Shown here: one piece after another, positions 34,891-41,911 of the stretch
Position numbering within the stretch: the first letter of the stretch is position 1
Layout of the letters: every line of letters starts with the position of its first letter
Source: Candidatus Heimdallarchaeota archaeon
GTDB taxonomy: Archaea; Asgardarchaeota; Heimdallarchaeia; JABLTI01
Direction: 5' to 3'
Assembly: GCA_019058275.1 (NCBI GenBank)
Contig: JAHLVW010000101.1
Coordinates: forward strand, 1 to 64,000
Length of the DNA: 64,000 nt
The notes under the pieces: generated by a model
The model's input: the letters and a program-made list of their open reading frames with translations, nothing else
What the model was told of the DNA's origin: nothing
Database searches by the model: none
Made by a program: the position numbers and the translations under genes

Positions 34891-35262
34891 CTAAAAATCG
34901 ATTTTATATCGACTAAACTTAGCGAACCATCCATCCTCACCATTCAGTTCCTTGTGAAGGTTTTTACTCTTGAGAACAATATCATCACCATCTACTAGTA
35001 TTTGTATATCCTTAGTTGTAACATTATTTTCTTCAAGCGCTATTAAGAAATCGTGAATAGCAGTATCCATTGTAGCTGCAACACATTTGCGAAGAAGGTC
35101 CTTCTGATCTGGTGTTAATTGCTTAAGCTCATTTTGGATGTCTTGCAATACGTTTGCTTTCCAATAACCAATCATTAATTTGTCAAAGAAATCAAAAGGT
35201 GCATCTCTTAAATTATTCATCAAAAATTGACCGAATTTAGCTAGTTTTAAGTCAGAAGTCAT
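34891..35262 (-). CDS. Hypothetical helical protein
   Basis: 123 residues: FDFFDKLMIGYWKANVLQDIQNELKQL, then PDQKDLLRKCVAATMDTAIHDFLIALEE, followed by a short acidic strand region. Soluble and mostly helical. It resembles a group of small bacterial hypothetical proteins with a D-x-FD-x-L-x-x-GYWKA motif, but I cannot name the family. Isolated gene; the following 437 bp to the DegV gene carry no gene. Confidence 0.5.
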   Translation of the reverse strand: MTSDLKLAKFGQFLMNNLRDAPFDFFDKLMIGYWKANVLQDIQNELKQLTPDQKDLLRKCVAATMDTAIHDFLIALEENNVTTKDIQILVDGDDIVLKSKNLHKELNGEDGWFAKFSRYKIDF

Positions 35263-35699
35263 TGTTGTTCTTGGAAAAATAGAAGTTATTGATTTTTAAG
35301 TTTTTCAAGCATATAGTAATATAATGAATTCCTAATTATTCAAAAAACAGTCTTTATTAACTATATATATAGCAGAAATGTAAGTATTTAGAGAATTGTA
35401 GTGGCAGTTGAAAATTGTATAATATCCTATTCTAGATATGATTAAACGGTCAAGTTAAACATGTGATCTATAAATCCGGCTATGGTATTAAACCAAAGAT
35501 AATGATGAGGGTTTATAGATAAACATTTAATTTGATCATAAGTCATTTTTCTTTTAAAATCTCTTACAGTAATAACACTAAAGGTAATTAAACTGACAAA
35601 ATTTAATAGCAAAAGAACTAATTAGTTTTCAAAAAACTAGTTTACTTTCCATCTATTACTAACTATTATGTTCTATAAACTAAAGTTAGTTGATACAAG
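35263..35699. other. 437-bp gap without a gene
   Basis: AT-rich, with no convincing reading frame on either strand. The one structured element is an inverted repeat at 35466-35477 and 35509-35520 (ATCTATAAATCC / GGGTTTATAGAT, one G-U wobble, 31-nt loop). The last part should hold the promoter of the DegV gene at 35700. Confidence 0.5.
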
Positions 35700-36590
35700 A
35701 TGGCGCAAAAAAAGAAAAAATTGATACTCATTGCCGATTCAGCTTGTGATCTGCCAATTGAAACAATCAAAAAGTATGGTATTGTCATTCTCCCAATTTC
35801 AATTTACTTTCCTGATGAAACTAGAACTCAATATATTGATATAACAAAGGAAGAGTTCTACCATAAAATTGTCGAGGAAAATTTAGAACCAACAACTGGG
35901 GTTCCATCTCCAAGAGTTTATAAAAAAACTTTTGATGAAGCCTTAGAGAAAGCAGATGAAGCAATAATGGTTAATCTTTCAAGAGAATTAAGTGGAATCT
36001 ATGGATATGGCGTGATTTATGCAAAGCAATTTGCTGAAGACAAAATCACTGTTGTAGATAGTAGAAATGCAACACTTCCATTTGGGTTAATAGTTTTAAA
36101 AGTAGCAAAAATGATTGAAAAAGGTCTGGCTAAAGAAGAAATTTTGGAGAAATTGAAAACAGAGATTATACCAAAAACACAAATGAATGCTTTTGTTGGA
36201 TCGTTAAAATACCTAAAAAGATCAGGAAGAATTTCTACATTACAACACCTGTTAGGAGAAATGTTAAACTATAAACCATTGTTGACCTTTGTAGATGGTA
36301 AATTAGATTCTCCTATGAAAGTTCGTGGTGAAGATGCAAAAATGGATTACTTAAAGAAACTGGGAGAGAAATTGGTTGTTGATATTCCAGAACATGAAAC
36401 AATTGTTGTTATTCACTCTCGTAATTTTGAAAAAGCAGAGGAACTAATGAATCATCTGAAAAAAGTTTCAAAAAAGAAAATCGAATACCTTACATGGGAA
36501 ATCGGAACAGCCATTGGAGTTCATGCTGGCCCTGGTGCACTTGGATTAACATGGTTAGGAAAGTCAAGTGATGAGCTATTAGGGAAATAA
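35700..36590 (+). CDS. DegV family (fatty-acid-binding) protein, copy 2
   Basis: Typical member: LILIADSACDLPIETIKKYG, ITKEEFYHKI, TTGVPSPRVYKKTF, NLSRELSGIYG, TVVDSRNATLPFG, and GTAIGVHAGPGALGLTWLG. 296 residues with the two-domain DegV fold. The Ser of DSACD and the GPGALG block near the lipid carboxylate are present. Stands alone on the plus strand. About as similar to copy 3 (45008) as to bacterial DegV proteins by eye; it may differ from the other two copies in fatty-acid preference. Confidence 0.92.
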   Translation: MAQKKKKLILIADSACDLPIETIKKYGIVILPISIYFPDETRTQYIDITKEEFYHKIVEENLEPTTGVPSPRVYKKTFDEALEKADEAIMVNLSRELSGIYGYGVIYAKQFAEDKITVVDSRNATLPFGLIVLKVAKMIEKGLAKEEILEKLKTEIIPKTQMNAFVGSLKYLKRSGRISTLQHLLGEMLNYKPLLTFVDGKLDSPMKVRGEDAKMDYLKKLGEKLVVDIPEHETIVVIHSRNFEKAEELMNHLKKVSKKKIEYLTWEIGTAIGVHAGPGALGLTWLGKSSDELLGK

Positions 36591-36607
36591 GAACGAAATC
36601 CTCTTTC

Positions 36608-37582
36608 TTATGTCCCTTTCACTATTGCTTTCATAAATTGCAAACTCTTATCTATAATTTGCATTTTCTCAGACCCATATAAGAGAGTGTGGGGAGAATT
36701 AGCAGAGAAATAATCTTCTTTGATTTCACTACTTACAAGTTTGTGAATCTTCTCAGCATTATATATAGGCACTCTCGCATCTTTCCCAGCAGTAATTGTC
36801 AAAATCGGAGCTGTTACTTTTTTGATTTCTTCTTTAGCAATCTCCATTGTGTCCAATAGATGCTCTACAGCTTTAAGTGCTGATACACGATAGTTTATCA
36901 AGCTATTTTCTTCCATTACAGCAATCTCTTCTTTTCTTCGAGGGAAATATTTCAATAAATCTGATATTAAGAATAGATAATCTTGCATGAAATATTCAAC
37001 TTTTATTGGAGCGCAAAAAGTTACTATTGCATCTACAGGTTCGTTTGCAGCTAAAATGAGAGATAATGTACCACCAAGTGAGTGACCAAGTAGCACTATT
37101 TTAGTGCAAAATTGTTTTAGAAAATCATACCCTTCCTTTAGTGATTTATACCAATCAATCATATCGGTTTGCGCTAAATCACCGGGACTAGTTCCATGTC
37201 CAGCTAACAATACTGCTAAAGTTGTATAACCAAGTTGTTTGTTAATGATTTCCCCGAGTTCTTTCATCTCCTGAGCTGTAGAACAGAAACCATGTGTTAG
37301 TAATACACCCACTTCATTACCCTTATTGAAGAATGGTCCAGCTTTATCTCTTATATTTCGCTCCACCTTTTCAGGAGCAAGATTATCAATTAAAGCTAAT
37401 ATTGATTCCATAGGCAGAGAAGATGATAATGAGGAATTTGCATCTCTTCTGATATAGCTGATTGTAAAAGAATTCAACCAGGAGATCATCTCTTTGTAAG
37501 GTGAAACAAAATCACGAATAATTTGTGAGCTTTTTGTATTATCCTTTCTTGTTAAATCTAATATAGTAGTTTTTTGTGACAA
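36608..37582 (-). CDS. Alpha/beta-hydrolase, carboxylesterase/monoglyceride lipase type
   Basis: 324 residues. VGVLLTHGFCSTAQEMKEL gives the oxyanion HGF motif (about 97-99), LLAGHGTSPGDLAQTDMIDW is the family's GHG-x-SP block, and VLLGHSLGG carries the nucleophile Ser168. Asp in TAGKDARVP and His in SPHTLL complete the triad. An N-terminal helical extension of about 85 residues precedes the core. It likely cleaves carboxyl esters or monoacylglycerols; no signal peptide. It converges with the DegV gene, so a lipid link is tempting but unproven. Confidence 0.88.
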   Translation of the reverse strand: MSQKTTILDLTRKDNTKSSQIIRDFVSPYKEMISWLNSFTISYIRRDANSSLSSSLPMESILALIDNLAPEKVERNIRDKAGPFFNKGNEVGVLLTHGFCSTAQEMKELGEIINKQLGYTTLAVLLAGHGTSPGDLAQTDMIDWYKSLKEGYDFLKQFCTKIVLLGHSLGGTLSLILAANEPVDAIVTFCAPIKVEYFMQDYLFLISDLLKYFPRRKEEIAVMEENSLINYRVSALKAVEHLLDTMEIAKEEIKKVTAPILTITAGKDARVPIYNAEKIHKLVSSEIKEDYFSANSPHTLLYGSEKMQIIDKSLQFMKAIVKGT

Positions 37583-37620
37583 TTATTATTCCTCTCCTAG
37601 ATTCATAATCAATCTCTCAA

Positions 37621-38190
37621 TTAACTTGTATCTTGCTCTTCTTGTTTTTTCATTTCAGCAACAGCTTTCCTAAATTTGTCAATTGGTTTCTCTTTCTTTC
37701 GACCAAATTTAGTCACTATTGGAATTAGTACACCAAAAGTCAAGAGTGCAGCAATTGGTATTATTGCCCAATCCATCCCAAGGAATCCATCATTTGGAGG
37801 AAAAACTAAGTCAATTGCTAATAGCAAGCCACTCGCTCCAACCATTAATATTGGTCCCACAATCCAAGCGATTTCTGGACGCTTGAAGATAATAAAGCTA
37901 ACAATATATGCAAAGAACATTCCTCCTATTGGCCACCAAGCCCAATCAATTCGAAGGAAGCCAGTGTTAGGTAAAGTTATAACATCAATAACTACTAGAA
38001 AAATCCCAATTAATAGAATGTTTAAAGGAGTAACCCACCACTTGTATTTTGGTATACGATCCCAAAAAGTCCTCCCTACACGAAACTTCTGATTATTTTT
38101 ATTCGGTGAAGAATTCTTTGAAGGTAAGGTAACATCCTCTGAACCTTGTTCTATCAGTTCTTCATTATTATATACAGACATAATAATCAA
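37621..38190 (-). CDS. Four-helix membrane protein with internal duplication
   Basis: 189 residues (start ATG 38190 or the ATG three codons later). Two copies of a unit of two helices joined by a loop: VVIDVITLPNTGFLRIDWAWWPIGG (about 67-91) and LAIDLVFPPNDGFLGMDWAIIPIAA (about 122-146), so each loop carries P-N-x-GFL-x-(I/M)-DWA. N-terminal charged region of about 45 residues and C-terminal Lys-rich tail are cytosolic. It resembles 2TM/SHOCT-like archaeal proteins only loosely. Directly upstream of the hydrolase on the same strand (38-bp gap), so probably cotranscribed. Confidence 0.6.
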   Translation of the reverse strand: MIIMSVYNNEELIEQGSEDVTLPSKNSSPNKNNQKFRVGRTFWDRIPKYKWWVTPLNILLIGIFLVVIDVITLPNTGFLRIDWAWWPIGGMFFAYIVSFIIFKRPEIAWIVGPILMVGASGLLLAIDLVFPPNDGFLGMDWAIIPIAALLTFGVLIPIVTKFGRKKEKPIDKFRKAVAEMKKQEEQDTS

Positions 38191-38347
38191 GAGAGATTTA
38201 GCGATTTACTATTTATTAGTTTGCAATCAAATATCAGTTTTTTAAAATAGCCTTTTATTGTTATTTTCTTTCTTTTCTTCTTATAACAAGCCAAGTAATT
38301 AAAGGAGGTAGAGTAAGAAAAAAAAGAAATGATAATGTAAAATTATG

Positions 38348-38596
38348 TTATATTTCTGATGAATGAGTTTCAAAAATTAAATATAGTTGGTTATTTTCAT
38401 ACTTGTAGAATTCTGTATCAGTAGGTATTTTTAAGTAAATACCAGGTCCCGGTCCATTTCCTGGATCATCTCCACCATCTTCAATAGGAGGTACAGCATA
38501 AATATTTGTAACAATAGTTGTTACAACTAATAATCCTAAAACTAAAACCAACCCTACCACAAGTTTTGATTTGTTTTTCATCTTCAACACAACCAC
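38348..38596 (-). CDS. Small exported protein
   Basis: 82 residues: Lys-rich start, hydrophobic core VVGLVLVLGLLVVTTIVTNIYA (about 13-34, written here in full at 22 residues only as a position: 13-34), then a Gly/Pro/Asp-rich segment (DGGDDPGNGPGPG) and a short beta-like C-terminus. Reads as a signal peptide or single anchor with a small extracellular part. No family recognised. Weak coding evidence because of its size, but codon use and the well-formed leader support it. Confidence 0.45.
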   Translation of the reverse strand: MVVLKMKNKSKLVVGLVLVLGLLVVTTIVTNIYAVPPIEDGGDDPGNGPGPGIYLKIPTDTEFYKYENNQLYLIFETHSSEI

Positions 38597-38688
38597 TCAT
38601 TAATTTTGTCGAAATTTCTAGTTGAATAATCATCCAAATTTACAAATTATTGATAAACTGAAACAACTATAATATTTATATTGATAAA

Positions 38689-38726
38689 TGCATAAAACTA
38701 ATATAAAAGTTATTCTGATTTATGCA
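38689..38726. promoter_or_regulatory. Inverted half-sites flanking a TATA box
   Basis: TGCATAAA (38689-38696) and TTTATGCA (38719-38726) are exact reverse complements, 22 bp apart, with an AT-rich TATA-like AATATAAAAG between them (38700-38709). The downstream gene starts at 38755 and encodes a regulator with two winged helices, so this is a candidate autoregulatory site. Confidence 0.45.
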
Positions 38727-38754
38727 AGCAATAAATAAGGCAGGGCATTAAAAG

Positions 38755-40215
38755 GTGAGTTCTTCAAGCAAATCTAGTATGAAAATTCCACAATTAATGA
38801 AGAGAGCACCTGAAAGATATCACATTGAGGATTATGCAAAAATAACTTTACAACAATTCCAGCAATTATTACCGAAAACTGTTCCAACGGTTATTAGCGA
38901 GGATATTGCTTATTATTTTAATTATTTAAGAACAAATAGAAACAAGAAAAATCTAAATGATTGGGAAGGAGCAACTGGTTGCACAGATTCACCAAATAGC
39001 TGGAAGGTAGAAGGATATCGACCAATTTTCTCTTTCTTATACTATGATAGAATAACAGAGGGATTATTTCTTCCATTATTACTAGAAAAGATTGAATCAA
39101 CTTTTAGTAGTCAAACAAAGAAGATGTCCATAGAAGAATTCAACAAACTCTGTCGTTTGAGCATTGTAGGTTTCAAGCCAAAAATTGATTCAATAGATTT
39201 GAAAATCATTCAAACGCTCTCCAAGCAACCGTCTTTAGTTACTCAAGAACTTACTGATGCAATTGCCCACTCTTATGCAACTGTTTACAATCACTTACAA
39301 AAATTGAAAGCTAAAATGGGATTAAGAGTAACTACTAGAGTTAATTGGGTAGAACTTGGAGTTCAAAGATGCTTTTTAATTTCTGATAATGAAGAAATTT
39401 TCAAAGAATTTAGTGAGTTTAAGATATTTCAAGATGGTCAAGCTTCTTTCCTATGGGGCGAGACATTTTACCTGCGATATTATTTCTTAAAGGAAGAAGC
39501 AAGACAAAAAATTATTCAACAATACAATAAAGTAAAACAAAAATCAAAAGCTAGGATAAAATACTATGAATTAACTGCTGCACCACTTTCAGGATATAAT
39601 TTTGATCTCTATAATCTTGATAATCAAAGATGGGAATTTGATTTTGCTACCACATTTATAAAACCAGAAACGATTGTAAAGAAGAGATCTGGTACCAAAG
39701 AGAGAGAATTATTCACTGACATATACCCACCTGATTCTCCTTATGAGCTTTCAGAGATGGAAATCAATATCATAAATGGGTTAGTTGGAAGTTACACCTT
39801 ATCACAAAAGGAGATTGCTAGCCAACTAGGTATACATGCACCTAATTTGTCAATCATAAAAACTAAATTACTAAATGATAGAATAATTGGCCCACAATTG
39901 ATGATTAGAACTTTTCTTCCACTAAATTGTGTTCTTTGGTGTAGTGCGAAAGATCAAGAGATAATTGACACTCTTATTTACTTAATGCAAAAAATACCAT
40001 ACTCTAGTATATCACCAGTAGAATCACTAGAAGATCCAAAGATATTACAGTTAATTTGCTTTCTTGTGTTAGACGACATACTTTATTCAAGTTTAGTTAC
40101 TTTTCTTATAGAACTACGTAAAGATAATCGTCTAGAGGATTTTCGAATGGGATTGATAATTGATCAATACTTTAGCATGGCAAATGCTGAAAATATTCTC
40201 CATAAGGAAATATGA
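38755..40215 (+). CDS. Transcriptional regulator with two AsnC-like winged helices
   Basis: 486 residues, GTG start. A first winged helix at about 158-215 (IDLKIIQTLSKQPS, then a recognition helix SYATVYNHLQKLKAKMG) and a second at about 333-390 (SEMEINIINGLVGSYTLSQKEIASQLGIHAPNLSI read in parts). Both have the Lrp/AsnC helix-turn-helix spacing. The regions between and after may be ligand-binding or dimerisation domains. The N-terminal 150 residues are not recognised. It is placed alone, with an inverted repeat around its TATA box. Confidence 0.7.
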   Translation: MSSSSKSSMKIPQLMKRAPERYHIEDYAKITLQQFQQLLPKTVPTVISEDIAYYFNYLRTNRNKKNLNDWEGATGCTDSPNSWKVEGYRPIFSFLYYDRITEGLFLPLLLEKIESTFSSQTKKMSIEEFNKLCRLSIVGFKPKIDSIDLKIIQTLSKQPSLVTQELTDAIAHSYATVYNHLQKLKAKMGLRVTTRVNWVELGVQRCFLISDNEEIFKEFSEFKIFQDGQASFLWGETFYLRYYFLKEEARQKIIQQYNKVKQKSKARIKYYELTAAPLSGYNFDLYNLDNQRWEFDFATTFIKPETIVKKRSGTKERELFTDIYPPDSPYELSEMEINIINGLVGSYTLSQKEIASQLGIHAPNLSIIKTKLLNDRIIGPQLMIRTFLPLNCVLWCSAKDQEIIDTLIYLMQKIPYSSISPVESLEDPKILQLICFLVLDDILYSSLVTFLIELRKDNRLEDFRMGLIIDQYFSMANAENILHKEI

Positions 40216-40246
40216 AAAATATCCTCAGAGAGGATTTTGCAGAAGA

Positions 40247-41905
40247 TTATAAATCGACTAAATAGCCCAGACCATCGTTATCTACTTTTCCATCTTTTAG
40301 TTCAATTACTCGAGTTCCATCTTTTACCAAGTTGATATCATGTGTTGAAATAAGCATAGTAGTTTTGAGTTGTTCGTGGATTTTGTATAATTGATCCATG
40401 ATTTCATTTGCTAATTCAGAATCCATATTTGCTGTGGGTTCATCCAAAATCAAGAGTCCGGGTTTTCCAAATTGTGCAATAGCAAGAGATGCTCTTTGCA
40501 GTTCTCCGCCTGATATCTCTAAAGGATAGGAATTTTTTCTTTGCTCAATATGATACATGTCAAATATACTTTCAACAGCATCTTGTGGGTATTTGCTTAA
40601 AACAATATTTTTGTTTGAAAGTATATCTCTTATAAAGAGATTCTCTTTTATAGTAATATATGGATGCAAATTTCCTTGTTGCGATACGATTCCAATATTG
40701 TTTCTTCGGAATTTAGCACATTCAGCGTCAGTAATCATATGAAGCTCATGGTCCAGAACAAAAATCTCGCCTGAAGTAGAAGATTCCATACCTGTAATAA
40801 GTTTAATCAAAGTTGTCTTTCCTGAACCACTTGGTCCAACTACAAAAGCTAATTCTCCTTTATAAAATTCAGCAGTAATTTCTGTTAAAGCATGAACTTG
40901 AGTTGTTTTAGTGCTGTAGATTTTTGATACTTCAACAAGTTTGATTTCTATTTCTTTGGTTTTGTAGTAATCTTTAGGCAAGGATTTGACTGAAAGGGTC
41001 TTTTGTTTCCTTGCTTCTTTGATTTCAATTTTCTGAGGAACAAGCCCGTTTGGATTTACTATTTCAACTTTGTAATCTTCAGATACACTAAAGTTTACAT
41101 TATCTTTAAGTTGCATCAATCTGTAAACTTCAGTTGGAATCCTTACGCTTTGTGATGAGTCAATCTGGCTTGAGAAAAGAAGAGGAAATTCCTGTTTTTC
41201 ATATGCAAAATTGTCCTCTGTATTAAATAATGAACTAACACGTCCACTATGAATTTCACATGTTCTATCTACACCGCTTATAAATCTCAAATCATGTGTA
41301 ACTACCAAAATTGTTGTACCAAAATCTCGTGATATCTGTTTTAGTAATGATTTTACTCTTTCAGTGTTCTCGGTATCTAACTGAACCGTTGGCTCATCAC
41401 ATAATAATAGATGAGCATTTTTTGCTAACATACAAGCTATAGCAGTACGAATCATTTCTCCTCCTGATAAATAACTCACACGTCGATTTTCAAGATCCAG
41501 AATATTTAGATGTTCAAGAATTTCTCGGTTTTGTTTTAATGCCGCTTGCCAATTCATTGAACAAAGACTTGAAGCAAATTTCAAGTTGTCTTTTACAGTT
41601 CCATTGAGAAATAGTGTTCGTTCAGGAAATTGATGAACAAGTCCTATAGAATTGAGTCTATACGATAGTAAATCCTTTGCCGTCATACTACCAAGTTGAT
41701 ATGAACCTACTCTAGCTTCTCCACTAGAAATTTCTTCAATACCTGCTAGAACTTTAATAAATGTTGATTTGCCAGATCCACTTGGTCCAATGATTGATAT
41801 CAATTCACCTTTCTTTATCCTTAAATCAATACCCCTTAAAGCAGCAACTCGAAGGTTTGTATATTGATTGGAATAGATTTTAATTAAATCCTTGCATTCT
41901 ATCAT
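40247..41905 (-). CDS. ABC transporter ATPase with two nucleotide-binding domains
   Basis: 552 residues holding two complete ABC domains of the MacB/LolD type. First: Walker A GPSGSGKST (40-48), LSGGE (146-150), LLLCDEPT Walker B (166-173). Second: GPSGSGKTT (357-365), ISGGE, LLILDEPT. A linker of about 100 residues (220-320) separates them. Having both sites in one polypeptide is unusual for this family, which normally makes homodimers. It partners the FtsX-type permease 6 bp upstream in the same operon. The H-loop His is present in both halves (VTHDL, STHDI). Confidence 0.92.
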   Translation of the reverse strand: MIECKDLIKIYSNQYTNLRVAALRGIDLRIKKGELISIIGPSGSGKSTFIKVLAGIEEISSGEARVGSYQLGSMTAKDLLSYRLNSIGLVHQFPERTLFLNGTVKDNLKFASSLCSMNWQAALKQNREILEHLNILDLENRRVSYLSGGEMIRTAIACMLAKNAHLLLCDEPTVQLDTENTERVKSLLKQISRDFGTTILVVTHDLRFISGVDRTCEIHSGRVSSLFNTEDNFAYEKQEFPLLFSSQIDSSQSVRIPTEVYRLMQLKDNVNFSVSEDYKVEIVNPNGLVPQKIEIKEARKQKTLSVKSLPKDYYKTKEIEIKLVEVSKIYSTKTTQVHALTEITAEFYKGELAFVVGPSGSGKTTLIKLITGMESSTSGEIFVLDHELHMITDAECAKFRRNNIGIVSQQGNLHPYITIKENLFIRDILSNKNIVLSKYPQDAVESIFDMYHIEQRKNSYPLEISGGELQRASLAIAQFGKPGLLILDEPTANMDSELANEIMDQLYKIHEQLKTTMLISTHDINLVKDGTRVIELKDGKVDNDGLGYLVDL

Positions 41906-41911
41906 TTCTCT

